From: Numida meleagris
Lineage: Eukaryota; Chordata; Aves; Galliformes; Numididae
Direction: 5' to 3'
Assembly: GCF_002078875.1 (NCBI RefSeq)
Contig: NC_034419.1
Coordinates: 16,895,090 to 16,959,089, forward strand
DNA length: 64,000 nucleotides
Shown: positions 36,898-51,800 of the stretch, piece by piece
How the letters are laid out: the number at the start of each line of letters is the position of its first letter
Position numbering within the stretch: position 1 is the first letter of the stretch
Notes under the pieces: generated by a model
The model's database searches: none
What the model saw: the letters and a program-made list of their open reading frames with translations, nothing else
What the model was told of the DNA's origin: nothing
Translations under genes and position numbers: made by a program

Positions 36898-39800
36898 CTG
36901 TGACAGATGAAAAAGGTCAGGATTAAATGAAAGCGTGAGTATCTGCTCTGTCAAATTATTACTCTTACTAGATACCAAGCAAAAAAACCTACTGTTGTTT
37001 TTTATTTTTGATAAACAATGACACTTTATAAATAGAAACACTCCAAATTTTTAAGCTACGGAAATGCAGTGCAAAATATTTAAGCTCTATTAATGGTCTT
37101 TACTGTCAAGACAACTCTAATGAAAGAAGAGAAAAAGTAAAAACAATGTTTTTTTTAATACCAATTTACATGGTAATTTACCAGTTCAGTAGAATGAAGT
37201 TTGTCATGTGTTAGGGCAGGAAGACTGTTAATTGCTTTTCTTTTTAATACCTTATTACCATACAACATACACGCTTTCAGGTTTTTTTCCTCCTATCAAT
37301 AAGGACTCAATTCCTATGAAGATAAGCTGTGACAACTGCTTAGTGTCAACTGCAAATTTAACAATGCATCACTGTGCAAAGGCAGAGACACGTCTGTGTA
37401 CTGTGGGTGGTACAATGGAGGTTCTGACAGTGGTGGAGGACTGAACATAAACACATGACAAAACAGCAGCAATTCAGCTTCAACGTACTAGCTAGTCTGG
37501 GAATCAGGATCTGATCACTGCTAGTGCCATCTCCACCTTCAGTTGTTGCTTTTACTTCTATAATGTAATCTTCATTAAACTGGAGCAGAAGTTCAGCTGT
37601 TGTTTTGTCTGTGTTCAGCACGTTCATGCTGTTCTGACTGCTCGTCCTGTACAGAACCTGCAACAAAAACAAACAGCATCTTCTGCAAGTCCGTAGCGTG
37701 GTATTTCTTCCAGTAGGAGCTGGCATGCAATCCTTATTAACGTTTCTTGGAAAAAAGGTTTTGGTCTAACAAAGGCATGATGAGAGAGAAAAGATCTAAA
37801 TTTTGGTTAATATTACAGGGCGCAATTACATTCAGTATCTAGAGAAGTAGTGAAAGAAGTGAACATGAATGAAAGTAGTGAGCACAAATGGAAGTATTTT
37901 ACCTAACTTTAATCTGAAATGGCAGAATGTGCAATAGTAGATTCTGTTGACTGCTGAGTATCTTAGTCATTTATTGTTTTATAGATTACCCCACAATTTG
38001 GAGCCTGTCATTATCTAGTTCATCTGATTATGTCAGTGCACATTGTGGGGAACGACAGAAGTAGTCAGAATGAGAAAATTACGGGACTGTTGGAAGATGT
38101 TCCACAAGTGCTAATTAAGTTACTGTCGTTAAAGTTAACTACAGAAAACGTCCTGTTTCAAACAACAGGAGCTGCATCCAGTCAAAAGCCTCAAGCAAGA
38201 GCAACATCAGCTTTCTCTTCTGGCCTTACACATCCAGTGCACGTGCCTGGCAGAGTTCTGCAGACCTGATGAGCAGGTAAGCCAGGGGGTTTCCCAATGC
38301 AATATGAAACTACACTGGCAATAGCAGCAGACTGCAAAAAATGCAAGGCCAGTGGAATTACATACACCATGACCCATCATCAAACATCCTCACCCTGAAT
38401 CCATTGTAATGACAGCGGCCTCTCAGTACCTTCCAGCTCTGTGCTACACGGTGCCACCCTCGGGCCATGCTTCCTAATGCCATGCTGTGCTGCAAAAAGC
38501 TCTGGGGGGCACAACCATCTGGCTGCCTTCCACAACGCCTGTGCTGCGGCTGCTCTGCTGCTTTCAATGTCATTTGTTGGATATTTTCTGCTTGACAAAC
38601 CAGCTTTCTGTTAACTGCAGTGCCCTTGCTCCTGGGGGTAAAAATGACACCCCTAAATGCTTTACTTGGGTAAAATTAACCAGCATTACCAAAATCCAGC
38701 TTACTGGTATATTTTTTATACCGAAACCTGAGAATGCTGTGGGAGACGAAGTATGCCATGTGAAACTGCATGCTGGATTCCTTCTGTTTGGCTACCTCCT
38801 GTGAAACCAGGTAAGCTTTCAACGTTTATTTCTTGCCAGTACATCCCAGAACACTGCCCAGACCCATCTTCACATACATTTTTATATAGGTAAGTGTCAC
38901 ATGAGTTCCAGCTATACACTGATCAAGAACATCCTCAGCAATTCTCATAAGCATAAAGATAAATGACATTTAAATACTTGTACATTTGTGCACCGATCAG
39001 CTTTGGAAGAGACACAGCAATGTAACTTCTATGAAGACAGTGAGCAAGTCCCACAGAAGTAAGAAGAAAAAGGTTTAAGAACATCAGTTTCATACCTGGT
39101 ACTAATAAATCTACTTAGCAATAGAATGCGTTAGTGTACCATTAGTGGTGAAAGCACTATGGTCTGTGAGACACGGTTTGAATATGATTTTTATTTACAA
39201 AAATGAGACAGTTCTGAAATGTGCAAGGCAGTAAGTTTAGAGGATGCAAACAGATGAGGTAAAGAAGGGAGTACTGCTTTCAGATTCTCCTGTTGTTCTT
39301 TCTTTGCTTACCTTATACCCCGTCACCTCAGACTCGTTCTCCATGGCTCTTACTTCTTCCCAGTTGAGGATTACTCTGGAGTCAGTAACGTTCCACACAA
39401 CGTTTCCTGGTGGCTGACTGGGTGCTTAGAATACATAATAAAAGCATGACTTTAATTTAATTGGCATTAGTGATTATTCTACAGTAGGAAAATAACAGTT
39501 CAGGTAATTGATTGTCATTACATGTTGGATGTAAAAGCAACTCAAATACAGCCTCGTCATTTGTACACTTTATGGTTCAGAGACTAAATTGGAAAAACAG
39601 AAGGAAAGAAAAACAGAATAGCAAATAAATGTTATTTCTGAAGTTGCATTATCTGTTGATGGTATTTCATTAAATGCAGTCAAACAAAAGCGTATTTCTT
39701 AGGACATGGGTGATCAATTAGAACATACTCTAATGAAAACAGACAGTTCCTATTTGTGCAGTATGTTTTCAGGAATAAGTAAGTAAATACTCCACCATAA

Positions 39801-42800
39801 ACAAATTTAGTCTTAGTGAATATTCCAAAACTGTGTGCTATGCTGATTTATTTTAACATGTTTGAACTATAAAAATAGGTGACAGCTTTCTTTGTTCTTC
39901 TTAACTTGAGGCATGATTCTGAAATGCGGTCTGTATTGTTCAGTTATTTAGTTGGAACAATTAATGGGCTTTAGCTAAGCGAATCTATTGATGTTTGGGT
40001 GTTTTTCTTTTTGTGTTGTTGTTCAGTAGCAACCTGAGATTTATTTTCAAAGGCAGTGGTACGCTTTTGGCTCTACACTTCAATGGAAAGGTGAAGGTAA
40101 AGTACAAACCTGTTCAGATGCTTCAAGTTGACTTCCCAGGAAGCGGATCATGCAGTGAACCACTTAGCTATTAAAATATCTTCTAAATGTGTTAAGGAAA
40201 ACAATTTACTGTTGCTGTCACCTAGTGGAGGCAACTGCTGCTTAGGTGGACTGCTCTAAGCTTTGATGCTGAAGGAATCCACTATTAAAAACTAACAGTG
40301 CTTTAACAGCTTTGTGCTGCCACTCACACTGGTGACTTTTTGTTTCTTTTTTCCCTCCCTTCATTTTCAAACTCATTTGCATAGGTAGCTCCGTTAGCAG
40401 TCAGATCATAAACCACCCGATTATAGAGCACAGCACTGTGTGGACACAGAATGTGAGGCCAAAATTTAAAAGAACTTGAAGTCAAACAACTATTAAAAGA
40501 TCTATTCTTCTGCAGTATTTGCCTTGTTCTGTACACTAAATAGGATTCAACTTGATGCACTAACAGCTAATTTCTGTAAATGTAAGAGGAGACTGTTTTA
40601 CTCCTGAGATTTGAGTATTACAGCAGATATAAATAGTTTACACGCTCCGATTTTAAAGCTGAATTTGAGAAGAAATGAGTCACTCTCAAATCCAAAACAA
40701 AACATTAACGTCATCTGAAAAAATGAAGAATAATTATAGAGAAACTGTAAGCCTCTATCTACCACTTGACTTAGGAAGTGATTCAAAAGGCTCTACTCTG
40801 CTTCAGCTACCCACATCTCCAATAATCGGCAGCGTTCAGAAAAGGACTGAATTTGTAACAGGCAATACCAAACCATTATGTCCACTATGAAGTATGCAAA
40901 TAGCTACACAGATTTCTAAGACTCACTAGCTGCTTAAAGTTAGTCACATACACTAACATTTCTCTTAATTACAGCTGACAGACAGAACATTTTGTTCTAA
41001 GACCTCCTAAACATTAAATAATTACAACACCTTACCTTGCAAACTCAGGTGAAACCTCCACAATTAACTGCAATTTTATGCAACAAAATATTTAGGAAAA
41101 CTTCTCCTCATGTCAGATACAAGTTGCAGACTATGAGGTGCTTCATAGTAACTGTATGCATAATGTATTTAAACTCCAGTAAATATAAATTAATCTGAGG
41201 TGGTTTAGTCCTCAATACAAGAGTAATGCTTGTTTCTGCACGTGAAATTATTGTTTCATAATATTGACGATACAACTACTTTCAGGAGAAGGACATTAAT
41301 GACTGTTTTCCAGGGAATGTGACCTTTCGTACAGATCCAATTGTGCATTCTTGTGAATCTGGAAGAAATACTTCAAAATTGATTACCTTGCTTGTGAGCT
41401 GTATTACAATGCAAGAGCATATTAAATGTATTTTTCATTTGTAGAAAAATTAGAGCAGTCTTTGACAATCTGTTCTCCAGCTTAATTTCTCTTTTTTAAT
41501 AGGAAAGGGGCCTCTTGTGCAACTTGATTAAGGGAGAACAATAGATGTGAACGATTATTTTGCATGAATTGTGAGGATCACTCAAATGCCATGCCCCAGA
41601 GAACCTACAAGGATGTTATAAAACCCTGAGAAATTCAATAAGTCACTGTTTTTCTTTCCAGCTAAAATAATTTGTTCTTTTTACATTCTTTAAGTCACCA
41701 GAAGAATAATAAAGTTTTAATGCAGAAATGATCTTACCTCAGCTCTGCTGGTGCGGTTCAGTTTTAGTTACTCATTGTGCTAAAGTAGCAGAGGGTAAAA
41801 ACCTGAGGATCTATGCTTGACGTAGCTGCCCAGCTCTTCTATTCTGTCTGAAGATTTAGGTCACTTACGCGTATCGTGATTCCCACTAATGCATCTATTC
41901 TTCATCTGCCTGCAAATGCTCACACACCATTATGTCTGTCCCCACTTGAAATCTGTGATACTTACGTGTCTTTTTTGTGGTAGCATTCACTGTGGCACTA
42001 AAGGGACCTGCTCCAGCACTGTTGTAAGCACGGACAGCTGTGTAGTATGCTAAGTTGCTCTTCAAACCTGTTATTCTTATTGATGTTTCATTCCCTGCAG
42101 CTTTTACTCTGTTTGAAGATTCTTCTTTTCCACCATTATTCCAGTACCTAACCTAGTAGACATAAAACAAAGCTACTTAAAATGGTGCGTGGAATTGAAT
42201 GCTTATCCAACAGCATTGCATTTGCCTCCTTCGGGTGCATATTTGTCAGCTGAAAAAGGTAGAAATATATTAAAGTTTGCAAAATATGTACACTATTTCA
42301 ACGAAATTTTCTCATCCATCTGCCTTTCACGCTTGCTGCCCTTTTGACTGCAGAAAAATGAAATTGAAATATTAGCTGTTGCTTGAATTAAAAAGTGACA
42401 ACCAGGGGAAAATCATCGCTTCATCTAGAAAGTAAACAAGTTCAACTCAGAAAATTTTATCTCACAAAATAGTTGCAATTCTGAAAGAGAACATCTGAAA
42501 GTATTGTTAAACACAGGACTTGTCACAGGAAGCAAAACACAATTTCATTCTCTGTTCATTTCAGAGACACATGGAAGAAAATATCCATTTTCTGGGTGAA
42601 GATGGCGCAGAGAGAAAGCCAAGACAGCTGGTAACCTTCTGTAAACCAGGTATTACTAGAGGCTAGTAGTCTACACAAATCAACTTCTTCTTTGTTTTTC
42701 AAAAAAAAAAAAAAAAAAAAACAATCCCCCCCAAACCCTATCTTTTTTTTTTTTTTAAAGACAAAATCTTGATTTCTGAATAGTGGCAGAGCTGGAAAAC

Positions 42801-45800
42801 TACTGGGGAGAAGGCTCAGGTTGGCTGAACGTCCTCCCCAGAGCCTGGTTTCCACTGCAGAACACTCAGCGTTGGCTCAGACCCTAGCAGCCTAGAGGAA
42901 AGGCCAGGAACCAAGCTGTCTGGCATGAGCTATGCATGTGAAAGACATTCTGGGACATGCCCTTCAGAATAGGAGGAGCATTTTAAATGACGTTACCTCG
43001 TAACCTAGTAGCCTTCCACTACTCATCTTCCAGGGAATGGCTTTCCAGGAGACTTCGATGACAGAGGACGACAGGCTTGTCACCGACACGCCAGAGGGGG
43101 CTACAGTAGGCTCTGTAATTGGAAAGCAGCACTGGAGAGATGAGCAGCATAGGTGATGGTGCACATAAATACGTTCATAGTCAAGTTGACCTCAGTTATA
43201 TCAACTGTTGCTATATTCTTTGAGAAAACATCTCATACTTAGTATCTGCAGAAAGTCACGTACCTTCTTCAGCTGAAAAAACCGTGGTTATCGAACTGAA
43301 TGGCCCTTCTCCTTTGTTGTTATAGACACCAACTTTGACTTCATATGGCGAAAACGGCAAGATGCTTTCATTCCTAAAGACGTATCTGGGTGTGTCAGGA
43401 GAGGTGACTACAGTCTGTATCCACGTTGTGGTGCCAAAGGGGCGAAAAGCAACGACGTATCCAAATCCTTCTCCATTTTGTAGCTCCTCAGGGATGGGCT
43501 GTGAGAAAAGCAACCAGTGACAGAAGCCCATGATGTTACATACCGCACTGGGAAAGCTTTGAAGGAGGAGAGCATCACTGTGAACATACTGTATGCGACT
43601 GTAAACTGGTTCTGGTCTGCATTTGGGATCATGGCATCAACAAATAAACTCTGGTACAGCAGAGTGAAATGCTTTCTTCTGAAACTATCTTAAGGCTTGC
43701 ACATCAAGAAAAGAGCAACTCCCAAATAGACTTCTTGTTCTCCAGTAAGTACACTGTTTTAAGACACTTCAGTAAACATTTTTTCAATTTCTGGTCACAA
43801 TTCGTAGTACATAAAAATAATATCAGAGAATTCAGTACTACCTTTGTACAGTGTCTACACCTTCCCCTCATGTGATTTTGGTTAAGTAACAACATGGAGT
43901 TGTTAATACGAGTACGTAACAGCATGTTAACATTTTTTAACTCATTAAAAATAGGACACAATTTAAAGTAGTATCTGATCCTTTAGCACATGCATCCAGA
44001 GCTAATGGTAAGAAAGTACAAACTGTGAAGTTGCACTGACCTGCGTAACACTTTGGCTCAACCTCTGAGCAACAACCCTTCCATTTCCCATCCCTCCCCG
44101 CCCCCTTTTTGCTTGACAACCATTTGAGAGCAAAAGTAATCACCTTAGACAAGCTAGCTGAATTTCTTACTGATTGCAGTCTAACAGTAGCAAGTGAAAG
44201 AGGGAAGGCAAACGTGCATAGCTCACATTACAGAATGTTACCGAGCACATATACATCCTAGATGAGAAGCTGCTGCAGCCAGGAAAATTCATCTTTAAAG
44301 AAGTGTTTCAATGAAAACAACCATTCTCTGAAGAAAATTGCTTGCCAGAAAACTTACATCCCATGTTATGACCAGTTCAGACCTGCTGCCGCCTCCCCCA
44401 CTGACTTCAGCTGGGGGAATTTCAGGAACTGTGAAAAAGAAACGTACAGCTGTCTGTGCTGTGTAAATGGATGAGATGATATCACAAGTTAACCTCATTC
44501 TCTGGAGCTAACTCTCTGGTTTTCCTATTTCTTTTGCAAATCGAGACAAGTGCTATGGAACCTGCGTGGCGCAGACAGGTATTTTTTTGAGCATTTGCAG
44601 AACCTCACAAATGAAACCCTGTATACTCTGTCTGCTTTTAAATGTTTATGAGCATCTAAAAATCAGTGGCGTGCTTCAGGTTTTCAACAGGGGTAACTTA
44701 CGCAGATGTGTTGGGCAACAGCCTTACTCCTGGTAACACCTGGTGCTTTAATTGGTGTGTGGTGAGCTACATGCCAGTGCCATGGCAGGCGGACACTGAT
44801 CAAACACCAGGAAGAGAAAATCATCAAAAGTCACCTCTTCCCCATCCACTGACATCTTCAGACTGTGCAGCACTGACTGAACAGAGTTTGCCATGCTAAA
44901 TGCAGCTGAAATAGATTTGGATGTAATATGTGGACATAAACTGTCCCACAGCTGAACACAAATACTAACAAACTAGTTACAGACTTTTATATTTGATGGA
45001 AATTCCAAGCTTAATTGAAATGAGCCAAAGACATAATTTTTTTAAAATATATTCAAGATTGTTGAATTAAAGACAAATAGAAGAACCCACTAACCTGCCT
45101 CTTCAGTTCTTACTTTTTCTGAGGGTAAACTAGGTTCTCCACCTCCTATTTTGTTACTGGCAACTACACGAAATTCATATTCGACCCAAGGATTTAAATC
45201 CACCACGGTGGTTGTGAAAGTATTTCCATCGATCACATCTGGAACTATTAAGAAAGAAAAGAGAATTAAGAACCTGGCGTATCCTGGCCAAACATATTTC
45301 AACAGAACCTGTAACAAGAAATGCGTTTTACCTGTGGTAACTCGCTGCCAGCCAACTGAAAAAGGTGTTCTTGCTTGGACGGTGTAAGCAGTTACTGGGC
45401 TGTGATTATCTGTGCCTTCCTGCCAGGAGATCTGAGCTGTGGTATCAGTTATTTCATCCACTCTCACGTGTTCAGGGGGCCCAGGTGAGCCTAGGAAAAG
45501 ATTGAAAAATAAGTGGTGGTTTGTAAAGCCAGTACCCTGGAAATCACTAATACTGCAGTAAGGATTCCCATCTTATTAAGTACTGTGGGAAGAAAAAAAA
45601 CAATTTAGATTAGGATAAATATTAACATTAATTAAACTTGTGCCTGATAACTCTGAAATAGGAACCCTGAACTATTATGCAGATGACAGGGTTTGTTTTA
45701 ATTCAGTAACCTTTGTTCAGCACGATTCCTCATTCCAGCCCACAGTATCTGTCTTTCACTTGGGTCCTTGATGTCCTCTTTTAATCTCCTAATATATCTC

Positions 45801-48800
45801 TGTAGTCTGCCTATTTGTTATCTACAGCTGTTTTAGTATATGAAGCACTGTAGCAATTCTTCATCAGAACATCTGATCAGCACCGCGAGCGACAATTCAG
45901 TCAGGCAAGCGTCCTGCTGCGTTCTGGAAAAACCCTGATTCTGGGCAGCCAGCAAAAATGCTGGTTTTGTCTCACCTGCACCAGCAAACAGGCTGAAATA
46001 ACTAACAGTACAAAGGCAATTAGAAAATAGCTGGTATGTTTTAAAATACATTGAATAAATCTTGATTGCATAATGTTGATTCCTGGATTACTGCTTTTCT
46101 TTTGCGTTAAATGTGGCTGCATCATCAACAATGAAAGCTACAGTGCAGGCTTAGCTGCAAGCATTCCTGCTCTGGAAAAAAAGAAATAAAGAAATAACCC
46201 TGTGTTATATAATTTAAATTCCTGTGTGTCTCTAGGACAAAGCCCTTCCTATGCTTTGGCAGCAGACACCCATGTCACAGGGAGGATGCTGGACCACGGA
46301 GTCACCATTTAGCAGAGTGATGCAACAACGTCACAGCTGCCAGTACTGAACTCCACTCATCAGTGCCTTGAAGGACTGTCATAAGAAAAGATACGATGTC
46401 ATTTATTGTATTCTTCAAGTCTTAATTTTTTTATGGGGAGAAGCAAGTTTCATCCAAAACTAAGCTACAATTCCTCCTAACTTCAGTGCAGCGTCACATA
46501 ATTCAGGTCTTAGATGAATAGGTTTTGTAATCTACACCATCAGCTGTTTCTGCAATCTACAACACACAGTAAGAAAACACAATTCGTGGTAACTGAAGCT
46601 GAAATTTACCTCGTACTATGAGGTCGGCTGCAGATGCCACACTATCTACTTCTGTCTTCACCATACAAACGTACTTCCCACTGTGTTTCAGCTGGATGTT
46701 TCTAATCATCAAATCTCCTGATGCACTCTGTCAAAATACAAAGTTCTTCAATGAATTACCGTATCATTTAATATTCAGATCACGTGTTGAAAGTGGAGAA
46801 AATAGCACCCCAAAGAGTTTAAGATAAAGTTGCCCAAAGTTAGAGGGGCAGACAGTGGGGAGGACAGCAGGTTATTACCCAGCAGCTGCTCCATGCTAAA
46901 TGTCTGTCAGCATTCTCCTAGTAGACATGAGCTAGTGTCCCTCCCTGCATGAGAAGCAAGCTGCAGCACAGGAGCCTGGCACTGGGAACATCCCTGCAGA
47001 TGGCTGTTAAGAACCATGAAGAAAGTCAGCACCCTGTGACCAACTGCCTGCCTCCAAGCCACGAGAAAGATGTGATTTCTATAGCCATCACCCCATTTGA
47101 CTTCTAGACAGAATTTGCAAGCCTAGTTATCACAGACATTTGAAGAGTTAAAACAGGTAAGCAACAAAGCTGAACCTGGTCCGTTCTGAAGGCTTAAAGA
47201 TGAAATTCAGAAAGGTACAGCGTGAGTCTTGGGCCAGTTTGCTGCTGAGCCCTTCTCACCTAGCACCTCGTATTCCTGGCAGTTTGTGATTTCCATCTGC
47301 CAAGTTACTTTGCATTGTGAGCACACTTGGATGTAAGCATTATGCCTCTGCAGCTCTTTGGCTGACTGCCCTGATTTTAAGGTCCTACTTCTATTCTTTA
47401 CTTCTCATTGTGCATTTAAACGCAGGTCATTTCTTTTCCTTTGTCCTCTCTCATGTAGCTGATCTGAATCAAAGAAAGCGTGCAAAAAGCCTGAGTGAGT
47501 GATAGCTGTAACTTCACATGGTGTTATAGACTCTACGTTATTTGTTTTCTCCATTACCGAAATAGAGCACTCAATCCTAAACTTTTGGTAGCCAGTGTTG
47601 CTTCAAAATCTCCCCGATGTGCCAGCTGAATGACTGCCTCAGTCCTGTTCACATCAAAACTTCCTGGCGAAAACTCTCTGTCCGATTTCTTTTTTTTTCC
47701 CCTCTTTCTCATTTTCTGGAGCAGCAGTTTCAGTTGAGGGCAGAACCATACACTGCAGGTATTCTCAGCTCCTCTGACCGCATGACTGATTCTTGAGAAC
47801 ACAGCAATTTGGAGAAAGGGAAGACATGACTGTTTGTAGTCTCCAGAAAGAAAGCGTTAACAGTTTTCCCAACCCGTTGTCTTTAGCAATTAATTGATAT
47901 TTTTTATGCTCACACTAACTGTTTCTGCTTGGATCCTTATCTTTCAAGAATAATTTGTTTTCAGGGAGACTGCCATTATTTCAGATAAATCTCTAACAAT
48001 ATGCAAATCAGCTGTGCCATTTTGTCACAAGTATTTCTTCTTGAGCTTGAGTCTCATTCACTGATGTCAGCATCCGCAGTCAGTTTGTAGGATGAGCATT
48101 AGTACATCTCACTCAGAAGCTGAAAAAAACCTTTCCCTGCTTCCCTTCCACATGTGATAATAGAAATAAATACAATGCCAACCTTTCTTTCAAAATAAAG
48201 ATGTAAGCATTTAGAGGACAATCCAGCACTGGCTGCCTCCAGTACCCTAAAAGTTAAGCTGAAGGCAATCTAAAATCCATCTAACTTGATTGGAAGTGGA
48301 TATTCGGGAAATGACCAGCAACAACAACGGATACGCACAAGCAAATCGTGTTCTACATGAACTAATTGTAGCAAACTAGATTTAAAACATCTCGGCAGAG
48401 GGACTATCAAATAGAATAACTTTACTGAAACATAAAACACTGAAAGATTAACACTGCATTTAAACTATCTGTGAATACTTTGGAGGAGCATCCTGAAGAA
48501 TCAGGGGAAGGCAGCAGCAAAAAGCTCCAACGCAGAAGGCACTCAGCTCCCATAACCATTAGCAGTGCCCGCATTCTTGCCTAGCCAGATTAAATCTTTG
48601 TCAGAGTGGACAAGTCCAGGTGACAGTAAGGTCACCTACCCTTCTCAATGCTACAGAGAATACCAATAAGCTGAAGTGCACGCACAGTACGAACATTTGC
48701 TGGAATTGCTTTTGCTTCTCCTGACTGCATTACAATTTCAGCCATTGCTGGGCTGGGTGAGCAGGTGATACCAGAAGCAGTTTAGAGGAAATCTGTTCTG

Positions 48801-51800
48801 AACTCTGGAATCTGCTTGGTTTGCCTATAGGCTCTGTAAAAATCATCTTCCTAACAAAAAAGAGCAGTACAACAGTGATATATCCTAGATTTTTCTAACC
48901 ATCTGGATGATCAGGTCCCAGTGCCATAACGTTCCCACTAACCACTACATGCTGGGGAACTCCAGCGTGCATGGCAGGAACTGCTAAAACATCATGACAC
49001 AGATATCCATCCATTGAAAAATTACTTTTCTTTTGCCATGTTGATCAACAAAGCTTAAGTTATGCACACGTATTTCCATTTAGCAAATATGAACTGCGAC
49101 TACTGGAAGGCTTATTTACTTACTGGGATCCAGACAAAGCCCACAGAATAGTTCTCTGTATCTCTTAGTAACCTATGGAGTCTTTCCACTTAGGACCTCA
49201 TTAAGACTTTTTTTTTTTTTTTTTTTTAAAGTCACCTAAACCTCTGCATTCCATGACTACCCCTAATTCTATCCCATATGACAAACTCCCAGGTAAGATG
49301 TTCTAGAGACAGAAGTCTCTAGTTTTTTAGTTACACAATACTCTGAAATTTTCTTCAGGACTGGTTCAGAAGCTTCTGTGAAAACCTCTTTTTTAAGCAT
49401 TTTTTCATGTGGGGAAGGACATAGGGAACCTAAACACAGCTTTGATTTGGAATTATGCCTGTTTCTTCTAACAAAAAGATGGAATTTTTAGTGAGAAAAA
49501 ATATTTTGTTTTTCAGTCAGCTTACAAATTTCAGTTGGGGTTTTACAGGCAAAAAGAGCAGTTAGGTGCTGAAATTTCACACTTTCACAGGCAGAAGTGC
49601 ATAACCCACATCTGTTCCCACAGAAAGAAGATATGGCAAGATTAAGTGAAAGGAAACTTTATTAAGGCTTATTTTGGCCAGTTTCATGCTGATACTCACT
49701 CAGCCTTTTGTCTTTTTATTACTTGGCCATAGCTTGCACTGTAGTAAGGCCTGTTGCTGTAATTGATTTCTTTCTCTTGATACACAACTTTTCATGTTCT
49801 GATTAAAAGGCTAAATTCTAACAGGCACTGGTGTAAACATCCTCCCACCAGCAGCACCTCTCCATCCAGCATTAGAAATATTTAAAGTATGGCCTCCCTC
49901 TGTCACCAGGGCAGATTTAGAGCGTTCAGTGAGGGGCAACACCAGGGGCACAAGAGCAGGAAAAACAAGGAAAGATTGATTTCTTTTTGTTAGCTTTTAG
50001 GCTCGAGCTCTCAAAATCTGAGACAAGTTCCTCAATATGTCATTGTTATGTTTCATGTGATCCAAGGAAAATCATGTAGGGCCAGATGCAGAAACAGAGG
50101 TAAGCACTTATAAAACTTCAGGTCTAAAATATGAGATGTCTGGATACCAGGTTATGTGCTGCAAGCTAGCTCAATTACTGACTTCTCTGCAACAAAGAGC
50201 AACACATTGCATACACCCAAAAGAGAAGAAAACACGTTTACAATGTTGAAAAGAGTAAGCAAGCCTGTCTGTGCTGCATACATCTACAAGAGAAGAGGTG
50301 TTCACAACTTACCCCTCCAACCTTCTCAAAATGAGAGGCGTCTTTTTTGAAGTCGGTGAGTGTTCCATTGAAATACCATGTGAAGCTGATGTCCAGTATA
50401 GGATCGTGCTGAACCTGGCAAGGCAAGATGACGCTTTCTCCAACAGTGACGTCCATGTTTGAAGGTGCCAAAGTGATCCTTGTTGGCTCTGAGAGCAGAA
50501 AAATCAGTTATTGGATTTCTGTAGTACTAAGACTCGCCTGCCACTAATGTTCTACCATGTTCTTCAAATCTGATTAATAACAGTCACTTCAAATTATACA
50601 GCTGGACTATAAATGCTACTGACTGACCTCTCTTGCTGGAGCACTGTATTGTTGCACATTTACCAGTGGGAGTTTGTTGAAACTGAAAAAATATCTTTTA
50701 ACCTGCTGTGTACAGACCAATATACTTCACCAAGCTAAATGCACTGCAACCCACAGCAATGAAATTACCATTCAGAAGCATGTGTGGTTCTCAGCAATAA
50801 CCCATATGTTTTGGAGCAGGATGCTGTGGTAGCAGCCACGGGGAAGATTAAGAGGTGGGAGTGGAAGGAGGAGATAACAAAACCTGGAAACCAGAGGAAA
50901 TCTATATAGGGTAGGATGCGTTGGATATCTGGGTCTGTATATCATACTGAACATAAATAGTGCCATTAAGGAAAGCAGCTTACAATTCCTGAATCACACA
51001 AACAGAACAAATATCAAATACAGTAAATACTGCAAAAATTAAATTTCGTTCTATAAATCCTCTGTACATAATTCTATTATTTGTATATAAAAGGGCATGA
51101 ATCATTTAGAAACAGACTGAAAATCTGTAGCTGTTTCTTCACTGAACAGAATAATTCTGTTTGGATCTATGAGATGTATGGGATGTGCAATGCTGCAGGA
51201 TATTAGATAATTCTGCATTTGCAAAATCTTTTAGTTATTCCACTCTTTAAAAAAGAACATCATGAGAAAAGACAGTCTTCAGCTAATCTTCACAAAGCAC
51301 TTGTCCTTTTCTACCAGTATCTTAGGCAGCAGCTAGTAATGGATGTCTCAGTGGAAGGGGCAAGAACTCTTTTAACAGCAATTATGTACACAATTAGCTC
51401 TTGAAAGACTTTGTTTTACTGCCTGTGGGGCCCCTGAACACTCCTGCAGCTGGAGCTTTTTCCACATCTTTTTCCATGAACAAATAAGTGTATAGTTCCT
51501 TAGGGCTACGGAGATTTTTGGACTGGAATGTATAATGACCTCTAGTATTTTTGGTTGGCGTGAATTTCATATTTTGTTTTTTAACAAGTTAATGCAAGTT
51601 TGTTGGTCTTCTTTTTATTTGTTTAGTATTCAGGTAACTGAAAGCGTGGAGGAAGGTGCTCAGAACATCCTCATCTGAGCTCCCAGAGCCAAGAAATCTC
51701 TCTGTCAAAGGAAGAAAATCCCTCAGTCTCTTTCCTCTGAACTAACCAGAGATCTATCCTTTTATATATTGTTAAATATGTACCTTGTCACACTTTTCAG

